Under the pieces are notes generated by a model. The model saw only the letters and a program-made list of their open reading frames with translations. It was not told the DNA's origin and did no database searches. From JAGORM01 sp050255815 (GTDB lineage: Bacteria > Patescibacteriota > Microgenomatia > Levybacterales > GWA1-39-11): 25,693 nt of DNA. This document shows positions 1-5,480 of the stretch, piece after piece; positions within the stretch are counted from its first letter, which is position 1, and each line of letters begins with the position of its first letter. The position numbers were made by a program, and so were the translations under genes. The stretch covers positions 1 through 25,693 of the forward strand of contig JBLMVJ010000044.1 of NCBI GenBank assembly GCA_050255815.1, read 5' to 3'.

Positions 1-2
1 CC

Positions 3-140
3 AGGGAAGAATATAAAGACCAGCAGACCACGCTGTCAGAACTGTTAGCAGAATATCAGAGGACAACCGGGTTGGACTCTATAGAGACAGAAGACGGGAA
101 AATTAAGCACATAGTGATGACAGCAAAGTTATCAGGGTAG
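3..140 (+). CDS. C-terminal fragment of an unidentified protein (start outside window)
   Basis: The frame is open from the window edge to a TAG at 138-140 and gives 45 residues. They are charged, with a helical-looking stretch (acidic and Gln-rich, ELLAEYQRT) followed by a short K/H/V-rich end. No motif or family is recognisable in so short a piece. The other two forward frames hit stops within the first 50 bases, which supports this one. A decamer-type repeat begins directly after the stop codon, as seen after other genes here. Confidence 0.55.
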   Translation, partial: REEYKDQQTTLSELLAEYQRTTGLDSIETEDGKIKHIVMTAKLSG

Positions 141-203
141 AAATCAAAGATACTGATAGATATTTGTTCGCTTCGCTCACGAAACTTCTAGAAATTCATT
201 GAG
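141..203. repeat. Decamer-type GAAATT repeat directly after a stop codon
   Basis: GAAAC/GAAATT motifs occur at 181 and 191 in 10-nt register. The whole segment, including ATATTTGTTC and GCTCACGAAACTT, matches the reverse complement of about 10400-10445, and a related copy lies at 20506-20596. It begins immediately after the TAG of the partial gene at the window edge. Confidence 0.55.
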
Positions 204-285
204 ATCCTGAATCAAGTTCAGGACGACAAGAACTTCATTATTAACTTTTCAGCTATGCTTTTTATTGTTCGAGCTTGTCGAGAAC
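202..285. repeat. Two REP-like palindromes
   Basis: The first (202-227) has core TCCTGAATCAAGTTCAGGA; a near-identical palindrome occurs at 4668-4693. The second (about 267-284) reads GTTCGAGCTTGTCGAGAAC, an imperfect palindrome. Sequences of this type are dispersed in many bacterial genomes as REP-like elements; here they sit in an intergenic stretch. Confidence 0.6.
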
Positions 286-290
286 TACTT

Positions 291-353
291 CTATCAACTA
301 TCTTCTATCTTCAAATTCCATTTTCTATAATCTAATTTCTATCCTCAATATCT
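291..353. repeat. Degenerate heptamer array (9 units)
   Basis: Nine consecutive 7-nt units in exact register, of the CTATCTT or TAATTTC type, just upstream of the 374 gene. The same motif type makes up the right arm of the array at 1466-1519. Confidence 0.6.
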
Positions 354-358
354 TTTTG

Positions 359-367
359 TGCTATACT
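359..367 (+). promoter_or_regulatory. Extended -10 promoter, leaderless start
   Basis: TGC-TATACT (TATACT at 362-367) lies 6 nt upstream of the ATG at 374. No good -35 is visible, but the TGN extension compensates. The spacing would put the transcription start at or next to the start codon. This decides the start at 374 over the TTG at 275. Confidence 0.5.
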
Positions 368-373
368 CAATGT

Positions 374-637
374 ATGACCCTTCAAGATTTGTTTTACATT
401 GTTGGCCTTATGTACATGAGTATGGGGATTGTGCTTCTGATTGCCCTGGTTTTTGCTGTTTTTTACATTAAAAAGAGGGTAGATGATATGCATAAAACCT
501 TTGATGACAAGCTGGGGCTTTTGGGTAAAGCTATCCACCATCCGGCAGAATCAGCAGTAGATTTGGGTGCATCTTTTGCAGAAGCCGCTCTGGAAAAAGT
601 AAAAGAAGTAATAGAAAAGAAAAAAGCAAAGAATTAG
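374..637 (+). CDS. Small single-pass membrane protein of unknown function
   Basis: An 87-residue protein. Residues about 5-32 form one hydrophobic membrane helix (GIVLLIALVFAVFYI), followed by KKR and then an amphipathic, charged C-terminal half with two helical stretches ending in a Lys-rich tail. The likely topology is an N-terminal anchor with a cytoplasmic tail. An upstream TTG at 275 would add 33 residues that are encoded by repeat DNA; I reject it because a TATACT -10 box lies 6 nt before the ATG at 374. The last codons fall inside the first unit of a 61-bp tandem repeat, so the gene end was duplicated along with downstream sequence. The function is unknown. Confidence 0.6.
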   Translation: MTLQDLFYIVGLMYMSMGIVLLIALVFAVFYIKKRVDDMHKTFDDKLGLLGKAIHHPAESAVDLGASFAEAALEKVKEVIEKKKAKN

Positions 638-760
638 TCTCTTTTCTGCGGTCCTCCCTTCAGTCCGGTCCTAAGAAAAGAAAAAAGCAAAGAATTAGTC
701 TCTTTTCTGCGGTCCTCCCTTCGGTCCGGTTCTAAGAAAAGAAAAAAGCAAAGAACTAAT
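614..760. repeat. 61-bp direct tandem repeat, about 2.4 copies
   Basis: Units begin at 614, 675 and 736 (the third is partial). The first two differ at only a few positions. Each unit holds the last codons and stop of the upstream gene plus a GGTCCTCCC...GTCCGGTCCTAA element related to those at about 17465-17500 and, inverted, about 24138-24180. Confidence 0.9.
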
Positions 761-911
761 CCCGCATTATACTTGCAAACCATTCCCCATTGGCGTAGAA
801 TTACAGGCAAGAATCATGGCAGGCATTCTTCTACAAGAAGTACGTTGCTTTCCTTTTGCCCCGGGTCTCTCTTCTGTAAGAAGTTGTCCTTCAGTCCTCG
901 GATTTCAGGAT

Positions 912-957
912 CAATCAAATTTTTTTATTAGATTTTTAATTGACGAAAATTTGATTG
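912..957. promoter_or_regulatory. Perfect 12-bp inverted repeat abutting a ribosome-binding site
   Basis: CAATCAAATTTT at 912-923 pairs exactly with AAAATTTGATTG at 946-957 across a 22-nt loop. The right arm ends where the GGTGGTGAT ribosome-binding site of the 971 gene begins. If transcribed, it could modulate initiation; if double-stranded, it could be an operator. The role is inferred. Confidence 0.6.
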
Positions 958-970
958 GTGGTGATCTGAT

Positions 971-1357
971 ATGAAAAATACGGTTATTTTAGGGATAGTA
1001 GTAGCACTCATCATAGGGTTTTCCGGCGGCTTTGCAGTCGCCAGAGGTAGGTATCTGCCAATTTTAGAGGGCCAGAGCGCTTCTACTATTGCAAAAGACG
1101 GTGAAATTAAGGCCTTGAAAGAAAAAATAGTTTCTGCACCTGTTGTTAAAAAAGAAGTGTCTTACGGGTTAGAGAACGGAAAACTCATGGTAAATGATAA
1201 TGGGAAATTATCTGCAACTACTGAGGCAACTCTGGTAAATAAAACAAAAATAGCAGCAGATGGAACAGTGACTAGGGGAGACGGGACTAAGATAAAGTTA
1301 GTAAATGGTGAGTGGTACAGCGCAAGTACTTCTACTTCAGCTACTACAAAACAATAA
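971..1357 (+). CDS. Small exported or membrane-anchored protein with DUF6799-like C-terminus
   Basis: A 128-residue protein. The N-terminus MKNTVILGIVVALIIGFSGG is a signal anchor with no clear cleavage site. Residues about 40-60 form a Lys/Glu-rich helix. Residues about 65-118 contain a repeating pattern (ENGKLMV, NGKLSATTEATLVN, DGTVTRGDGTKIKL, NGEWY) that resembles the small beta-rich DUF6799 family, though I recognise this by eye only. The tail is Ser/Thr-rich. The start is supported by GGTGGTGAT 5-13 nt upstream. It is preceded by a perfect 12-bp inverted repeat and followed by a short hairpin with a T run. It probably acts outside the membrane; the function is unknown. Confidence 0.7.
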   Translation: MKNTVILGIVVALIIGFSGGFAVARGRYLPILEGQSASTIAKDGEIKALKEKIVSAPVVKKEVSYGLENGKLMVNDNGKLSATTEATLVNKTKIAADGTVTRGDGTKIKLVNGEWYSASTSTSATTKQ

Positions 1358-1378
1358 GTTCTTCTTCATACTCTTCAT

Positions 1379-1400
1379 ATCGAGTTATCCTCGATTTTCT
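1379..1400 (+). terminator. Short hairpin with T run after the 971 gene
   Basis: ATCGAG (1379-1384), loop TTATC, CTCGAT (1390-1395), then TTTTC. It sits 21 nt after the stop codon. The 6-bp stem makes it a modest terminator candidate. Confidence 0.4.
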
Positions 1401-1414
1401 CCTATTGAAGGTAG

Positions 1415-1526
1415 GATTTAGAAATTAGAGGTTAGAATTTGAAGCTGGAAGATAGTTATTAGAATCTATCTTCTATTCTCTAGTTTCAAGATCTAATATT
1501 CTATTATCTAACTTCTATTCTCAAAT
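1415..1526. repeat. Heptamer array forming a long imperfect palindrome (16 units)
   Basis: Sixteen consecutive 7-nt units. The left half is of the AAATTAG/AGGTTAG type and the right half is its reverse complement (TTCTATT, ATCTAAC). The arms at 1415-1455 and 1466-1512 pair imperfectly around a 10-nt loop, with a perfect 8-bp core GAAGATAG/CTATCTTC. No coding frame is credible here. Confidence 0.7.
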
Positions 1527-1536
1527 AAAGAAGAAT

Positions 1537-2372
1537 GCCGCCTGGTGATATGTGTAAACTCGAAAAATTTCGAGTTCGAAGGAATAACCTTCAGATACAC
1601 ACGTGTGCCAGGCGGCTTCTCCAAAAGAACCTCTATCACCTCCTAGATGATGAATGAGCCGCAGACTGCGTACCAATGCTGGTCAGGCGTAGACGCAGTC
1701 AGAAAACATCGCGTTCCCGGATTCTGGTAACAGGCAGGTTACCGGATTCTCAGGACTGCGAAGAGCTCACTTGCGTACTCCCATGGAGTTTCCGCCTGTT
1801 GCGCGCCAGCTTCCTGCGTCTTTGTGAAAACTCACAGAAGTGTGGCACTTCTTGCAATCGCCGCGGGCGTGGTTTTTTCCACGGGATGACCAATCAAATT
1901 TGGATCCGCACCTACAGGGTACGTTTGGGAAGTCTTTCTTTGGGCTTGTCATCTGCGTACCTTTCCGGTCCAAGCATACTGGAGGCGTTTGATAGCCTGT
2001 TTGATTTTACTCATAGAGGTTTACCTCAGCTTCTGCCAGGTGAGAGCGCATTCGGGTTTGCGGGGTGGTGGATATGTCCATTGTTTCCTTTCAGGTTTGA
2101 GATTTTTGATAAGCTCTGCGGATACTGAGACTACGAAGAGTCAAAGAATCCTGGGCGGATGATGTTTCCCGGTGTGTGTTTTGGAGCCACTTGCTTCCCT
2201 TCCTGCGAAGTAATTCCTAAGTTAGGTATCTCTACTCAAATCAGTGCCGTGCGTATTTGGCTCGGATTGAGGAGAGTGGTTCTTTTGGATGTCAACTTCC
2301 GCGTCAGTACCCCATAGGATAAATAAGCAAAAGCACAATTGCGAACATCCAAAAGGGATCCTGGGAAGAATA
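1537..2372 (-). ncRNA. Candidate large structured RNA (or tiny-ORF cluster), family unknown
   Basis: About 830 nt without a conventional gene, more GC-rich than its flanks and full of strong inverted repeats. At 1537-1616 a perfect 9-bp stem GCCGCCTGG/CCAGGCGGC encloses two hairpins, ACTCGAA-AAAT-TTCGAGT and GAAGG-AATAA-CCTTC. Other stems are GACTGCGT/ACGCAGTC with inner ACCA/TGGT (about 1664-1700), GGTAAC/GTTACC (about 1725-1742), TGTGA/TCACA, AGAAGTG/CACTTCT and CGTGG/CCACG (about 1823-1883), CCTAA/TTAGG (about 2216-2227), a compound CTCT-CTCAA/TTGAG-AGAG stem (about 2230-2276), and a perfect 11-bp stem 2282-2292/2345-2355. An extended -10 box on the minus strand at 2379-2384 would start an RNA near 2372, hence the strand chosen. 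I saw no tmRNA, RNase P, 6S or SRP hallmarks. Tiny overlapping ORFs on the minus strand are an alternative reading. Confidence 0.35.
1767..1952 (-). CDS. Doubtful 61-residue zinc-ribbon-like ORF
   Basis: The ORF encodes a basic 61-residue peptide with a four-cysteine pattern, CRCGS early and DCKKCH about 17 residues later, which resembles a zinc ribbon. Its ATG overlaps by 4 nt (ATGA) the stop of a 21-codon ORF at 1949-2014, which itself overlaps by 8 nt a 24-codon ORF at 2007-2081 preceded by AAAGGA. This chain suggests translational coupling. Against it, three perfect hairpins fall inside this frame, codon choice is unremarkable, and the whole segment looks like structured RNA. It could be a small protein of mobile origin or chance. 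Confidence 0.2.
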   Translation of the reverse strand: MTSPKKDFPNVPCRCGSKFDWSSRGKNHARGDCKKCHTSVSFHKDAGSWRATGGNSMGVRK

Positions 2373-2378
2373 GAAGCT

Positions 2379-2386
2379 ATTATATC
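2379..2386 (-). promoter_or_regulatory. Extended -10 promoter reading into the 1537-2372 segment
   Basis: On the minus strand TGA-TATAAT (TATAAT at 2379-2384) forms a full extended -10. No good -35 is present. A transcript would begin near 2372 and cross the hairpin-rich region. Confidence 0.5.
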
Positions 2387-2420
2387 ATATAAACTAAGCC
2401 TATATTAATTTTTTTTACTA

Positions 2421-2567
2421 ATTACCAATAACCAAGCACCAATGACCAAACCAATTAAGAAATATTTAATAAGAAATGAGTAAAATAAAAACTTTAAGCT
2501 CATTGTTTATTAAATTTTAAATTTATTATTTATCATTGGTTTGTGTTAATTGGTAATTGATTCATTG
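2421..2567. repeat. Heptamer arrays forming an inverted repeat around an AT-rich core
   Basis: The left arm (2421-2448) has four units of the ATTACCA/ATAACCA type. The right arm (2533-2567) has five units of the reverse type (TAATTGG, TAATTGA, TTCATTG). The two arms are imperfect reverse complements separated by about 85 nt of very AT-rich sequence with no gene. Confidence 0.6.
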
Positions 2568-2583
2568 ATTATTTCCCCTGAGG

Positions 2584-2612
2584 TTGCGGTTCTGCTTCAA
2601 TTCCCGTATAAT
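2584..2612 (+). promoter_or_regulatory. typA promoter
   Basis: TTGCGG (2584-2589), 17 nt, TATAAT (2607-2612). The transcript should start near 2619, almost exactly at the 5' edge of the next hairpin. Confidence 0.7.
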
Positions 2613-2621
2613 ATAGGGTAA

Positions 2622-2649
2622 CCCCCGCAGCCCAGGGGGATTTTGTTTT
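2622..2649 (+). terminator. Terminator-like hairpin at the 5' end of the typA leader
   Basis: CCCCC (2622-2626), 8-nt loop, GGGGG (2635-2639), followed by ATTTTGTTTT. It lies between the promoter and typA, so it could attenuate or cap the leader RNA; no competing antiterminator helix was identified. Confidence 0.4.
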
Positions 2650-2651
2650 AG

Positions 2652-2711
2652 AAAAGGAGTTCTCAAGTTTCCTCGAACAATATTCGAGCGAAGCGAGAAG
2701 TGAAAGATATT
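2652..2711 (+). promoter_or_regulatory. typA ribosome-binding site separated from the start by a hairpin
   Basis: AAAAGGAG (2652-2659) is a strong Shine-Dalgarno site but lies 52 nt before the ATG at 2712. The intervening bases can fold: TTCTC (2660-2664) with GAGAA (2695-2699), and CTCGAA (2672-2677) with TTCGAG (2683-2688). Looping out 2660-2699 leaves 12 nt between site and ATG. Confidence 0.5.
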
Positions 2712-4547
2712 ATGCAAAATATTCGCAATGTGGCAATTATTGCCCACGTAGACCACGGGAAAACTACCCTGGTTGACTGCCTGTTAAGGCAGGCTAAAAC
2801 ACAGCTGGGAAAGGAATTCTCTGATGAATCCCATTTAATCATGGACAGTAATGAGCTGGAGCGTGAACGTGGCATTACCATTTTTAGTAAAAATGCCTCT
2901 GTTAACTGGATTAGCCAGGACGGTACTCAGACAAAGATCAATATTATTGATACCCCCGGACATGCTGATTTTGGTGGAGAAGTGGAGCGCGTACTTTCCA
3001 TGGCAGACGGCTGCTTGCTTCTGGTAGACGCAAAAGAAGGCCCTATGCCGCAGACCCGGTTTGTATTAAAACAGGCCCTTAAGATGAAGCATAAAATTAT
3101 TGTGGTTATTAATAAAGTAGATAAGCCGGATGCACGGATTAACCATGTCATTAATAAAACCTTTGATTTATTTATTGAATTAGGAGCAGATGATGAGACT
3201 GCAGAGTTTCCTATAGTATATGCTTCTGCAAAAAATGGCTTGGCTGGATTAGAGCCTGAAATGGACCAAATGAAAGATATTACTCCAGTTTTTGATGAGA
3301 TATTAAAATACATTCCGGAGCCAAAAGCTGATGTAGATTCACCTTTGCAGATGTTAGTCTCTAATATTTCTTCAGACCCTCACCGCGGCAGGATTGCCAT
3401 AGGCCGCATAGTGAATGGGAAAATGAGCGCAAACCAGGAAATTGTCCATATTAACCGTGAAGGTGTCCAGAAGAAGGTGCGGGTTACTTCCCTGATGACC
3501 TTTGAGGGGTTGGGTAAAAAAGACGCAGAAGAGGCACTTGCGGGTGATATAGTGGCGGTAACCGGCGTCCTGGACGTAAATATAGGGGAAACTATTGCTG
3601 ACCCGGTAAATCCGGCGGCATTGCCATTATTAAAAATAGAAGAGCCTACCGTCAGAATGACGTTTGCCGTGAATTCTTCTCCGTTTGCCGGAAAAGAAGG
3701 GGAATTTAAAACCTCACGCCAGATAGAAGAGCGGATATATAAAGAATTGGAGACAGATATGGCGTTGCGCATAGGCCCAGCACAAACAGGCGCAGGATGG
3801 GAAGTGTCAGGCCGTGGAGAGCTGCATTTGGCAATATTTATTGAACGCTTGCGCCGTGAAGGGTATGAATTCCAGGTGTCCCGGCCTCAGGTTATTAATA
3901 AAGTGGTTGACGGCCGCCAGATGACGCCTTTTGAACAGGTATTTATAGAAGTTCCTGAAGAGTTAAGTGGTATTGTTATGCAGAAGATGGGTTCCCGTCA
4001 TGGAAATTTAGTAGAGATGAATATAGACAACGGCATAGTGATGTATGAATTTGTGATTGCAACCAGAGATTTGTTTGGATACCGCTCAGAATTCCTGACT
4101 GACACCAGAGGGTTAGGAATTATGAATACTATCTTTTTAGAATACCGGGAGGATTCCAGCGAACCATTGGCAAGAGATAGAGGTTCCATAGTTGCTTTTG
4201 AATCAGGCCCCACCACACTGTATGGACTCACTGCAGCACAGGATAGGGGAACGTTATTTGTAGGTCCGGCAACCCCCGTGTATAAGGGGCAAGTGGTAGG
4301 CCAGAATTCCCGGGCAGAAGATATGCACGTGAATGTGTGCCGTATTAAACAGCAGTCTAACATGAGGTCAAAGGGTGAAGGGGTTTCAGAGCATTTTGAT
4401 GCTCCGCACATCATGGGGTTGGAAGACGCGCTGGAATACATAGATGACACGGAATTGGTTGAAGTAACGCCCCAAAACATTAGGATCCGCAAAAAGATCC
4501 TGGATGAAGCAGAAGCACGCCGCCTGCGCTCCCAGGGAAAGCTCTAG
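2712..4547 (+). CDS. typA: GTP-binding protein TypA/BipA
   Basis: A 611-residue translational GTPase, the normal length for TypA/BipA, which binds ribosomes and acts in 50S assembly and stress or cold adaptation. The G1 loop AHVDHGKT is at residues 11-18; then come the switch I motif RGITI, DTPGHADFGGEVERV (G3) and NKVDK (G4). EF-Tu-like domain 2, EF-G-like domains III and V, and the BipA-specific C-terminal domain (from about residue 485) follow. I prefer the ATG at 2712, which gives the family-typical MQNIRNVAIIAHVDHGK start, over a GTG at 2700. It has its own promoter and an unusual hairpin-bearing leader, and ends at a bidirectional terminator shared with the convergent RNA-binding protein gene. 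Confidence 0.97.
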   Translation: MQNIRNVAIIAHVDHGKTTLVDCLLRQAKTQLGKEFSDESHLIMDSNELERERGITIFSKNASVNWISQDGTQTKINIIDTPGHADFGGEVERVLSMADGCLLLVDAKEGPMPQTRFVLKQALKMKHKIIVVINKVDKPDARINHVINKTFDLFIELGADDETAEFPIVYASAKNGLAGLEPEMDQMKDITPVFDEILKYIPEPKADVDSPLQMLVSNISSDPHRGRIAIGRIVNGKMSANQEIVHINREGVQKKVRVTSLMTFEGLGKKDAEEALAGDIVAVTGVLDVNIGETIADPVNPAALPLLKIEEPTVRMTFAVNSSPFAGKEGEFKTSRQIEERIYKELETDMALRIGPAQTGAGWEVSGRGELHLAIFIERLRREGYEFQVSRPQVINKVVDGRQMTPFEQVFIEVPEELSGIVMQKMGSRHGNLVEMNIDNGIVMYEFVIATRDLFGYRSEFLTDTRGLGIMNTIFLEYREDSSEPLARDRGSIVAFESGPTTLYGLTAAQDRGTLFVGPATPVYKGQVVGQNSRAEDMHVNVCRIKQQSNMRSKGEGVSEHFDAPHIMGLEDALEYIDDTELVEVTPQNIRIRKKILDEAEARRLRSQGKL

Positions 4548-4597
4548 TTTATCCTCTTTCCCATCCTCAAGCCTGGAAAAGTTGATTATTCCAAACA

Positions 4598-4627
4598 AAA
4601 ACCCCTCGTTTTTCAACAAGGGGTTTT
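4598..4627. terminator. Bidirectional terminator between typA and the RRM gene
   Basis: AAAACCCCT (4598-4606) and AGGGGTTTT (4619-4627) form a 9-bp stem with a 12-nt loop, with T-rich tails on both strands. It serves two convergent genes. Confidence 0.85.
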
Positions 4628-4630
4628 GCT

Positions 4631-4693
4631 GTCATTCCGAAATTGTTTCGGAATCTCCGACTTTTCAAGATCCTGAAACAAGTTCAGGATGAC
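4631..4693. repeat. Pair of REP-like palindromes
   Basis: Cores TTCCGAAATTGTTTCGGAA (within 4631-4656) and TCCTGAAACAAGTTCAGGA (within 4668-4693). Both are near-perfect palindromes of widely dispersed REP-like types; the second recurs at 202-227. Confidence 0.75.
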
Positions 4694-4716
4694 TATTTTC
4701 GGATGACAAATTGACC

Positions 4717-5031
4717 TTAGCGATCATTTCTGAAGTCGCGGCGTGGGCCACGGTCTCCACCATTAAAATCGCGTCTTGGTCTGTCTTCCTTAGGACGTGC
4801 CACTGATACTACAATGTTGCGTCCACCAAAATCAGATCCGTTTGCTTTTTCAATGGCAGCATTTGCTGCTGCATCATCTTCTATTTCAACGAATCCAAAT
4901 CCTTTGGATCTGCCTGAATAGCGATCCATAATGATGTCTGCTGAGACAACATTTCCAAACTGGGCAAAATAATTCTGCAAGTCCTGGTTGGTGGTATTAT
5001 AAGGAAGATTTCCTACGTATAATTTAGTCAT
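4717..5031 (-). CDS. RRM-type RNA-binding protein
   Basis: A 104-residue protein with a single RNA-recognition motif followed by an Arg/Gly/Asp-rich tail. RNP2 is LYVGNL near the N-terminus and RNP1 is KGFGFVEI in the middle; the tail (PRRDF, GGDRGPRRDF) resembles cyanobacterial Rbp proteins, small cold-inducible chaperones that bind single-stranded RNA. The start at 5031 (MTKLYVGNL) matches the family; an ATG 9 nt upstream adds only three residues and sits too close to the AGGTGGTGA ribosome-binding site. A clean promoter at 5167-5195 leaves a leader of about 130 nt, which could allow post-transcriptional or temperature control as in other RRM and cold-shock genes. It converges with typA. 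Confidence 0.92.
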   Translation of the reverse strand: MTKLYVGNLPYNTTNQDLQNYFAQFGNVVSADIIMDRYSGRSKGFGFVEIEDDAAANAAIEKANGSDFGGRNIVVSVARPKEDRPRRDFNGGDRGPRRDFRNDR

Positions 5032-5166
5032 AAAAATCATTCACCACCTTTCATTTATGGAGTTTTCTCTCAAGTAAGTAACGATTTTCTGACATGAACT
5101 GGAAACTGCAAACGTGGAAGGAAGATCAAAAGAAGATTGCCTTACTCACTACGCATTTCTATAGGT

Positions 5167-5195
5167 ATTATATACTCATCTAGCCTGATTTTCAA
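5167..5195 (-). promoter_or_regulatory. Promoter of the RRM gene
   Basis: On the minus strand TTGAAA (5190-5195), 17 nt, TATAAT (5167-5172). It gives a leader of roughly 130 nt, long for this window. Confidence 0.75.
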
Positions 5196-5210
5196 CTCAG
5201 CTGTATGAGT

Positions 5211-5352
5211 ATGCGCTCAAAACAAGGTAAATAAAGGCAAGTCTGAGTATTTTGAGCTTAGCATAAACCGTGAAAATATCAAAAAAAAGATGGGAAACAG
5301 CTGATGAATAGGATAGCTAAACCGGTTTGAATCATCAGTTATTTTTGATATT
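5211..5352. other. Two nested inverted repeats in the 440-nt divergent spacer
   Basis: Element 1: ATGC-GCTCAAAA (5211-5222) against TTTTGAGC (5250-5257) and GCAT (5261-5264). Element 2: AATATCAAAAA (5275-5285) against TTTTTGATATT (5342-5352), with inner CTGATGA (5301-5307)/TCATCAG (5332-5338) and a central 10-bp palindrome AAACCGGTTT (5319-5328). They lie between the divergent promoters of the RRM and EF-hand genes. No gene is seen in 5041-5480. Confidence 0.6.
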
Positions 5353-5407
5353 CGGTTCTATTAGCTATACAATTATTTCATGATCTACTTTGAAGTAGTA
5401 TTTATTA

Positions 5408-5436
5408 TTGACTTTGAACTTTTCATGGGATAGTCT
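5408..5436 (+). promoter_or_regulatory. Probable promoter of the EF-hand protein gene
   Basis: TTGACT (5408-5413), 17 nt, TAGTCT (5431-5436). The -10 is weak. A GGGGGT ribosome-binding site precedes the ATG at 5481, so this gene would have a leader. Confidence 0.4.
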
Positions 5437-5480
5437 AAGACATACCCTTTTTGAAGTTAATTCTGGGGGTAATTTTTTAA

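Noticed and set aside
816..974. 52-codon ORF overlapping the ATG of the 971 gene by 4 nt
   Set aside because: No ribosome-binding site, it runs through a 12-bp inverted repeat and its composition is not protein-like; the ATGA overlap is probably chance.
1635..1644. ATCACCTCCT on the plus strand resembling the 16S rRNA 3' end
   Set aside because: The upstream sequence has none of the conserved 16S helix 45 or decoding-site bases; it is better read as a Shine-Dalgarno site on the other strand.
1676..2128. 150-codon open frame on the plus strand
   Set aside because: It crosses all the hairpins of the candidate RNA, has an unlikely composition (Arg/Ser/Leu/Phe/Cys-rich), no ribosome-binding site and no promoter; an antisense frame is open as well.
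1537..2372. tmRNA, RNase P RNA, SRP RNA
   Set aside because: No GAGGAAAGTCC-type, ACAGAA-type, T-loop/CCA or SRP tetraloop motifs were found on either strand by eye.
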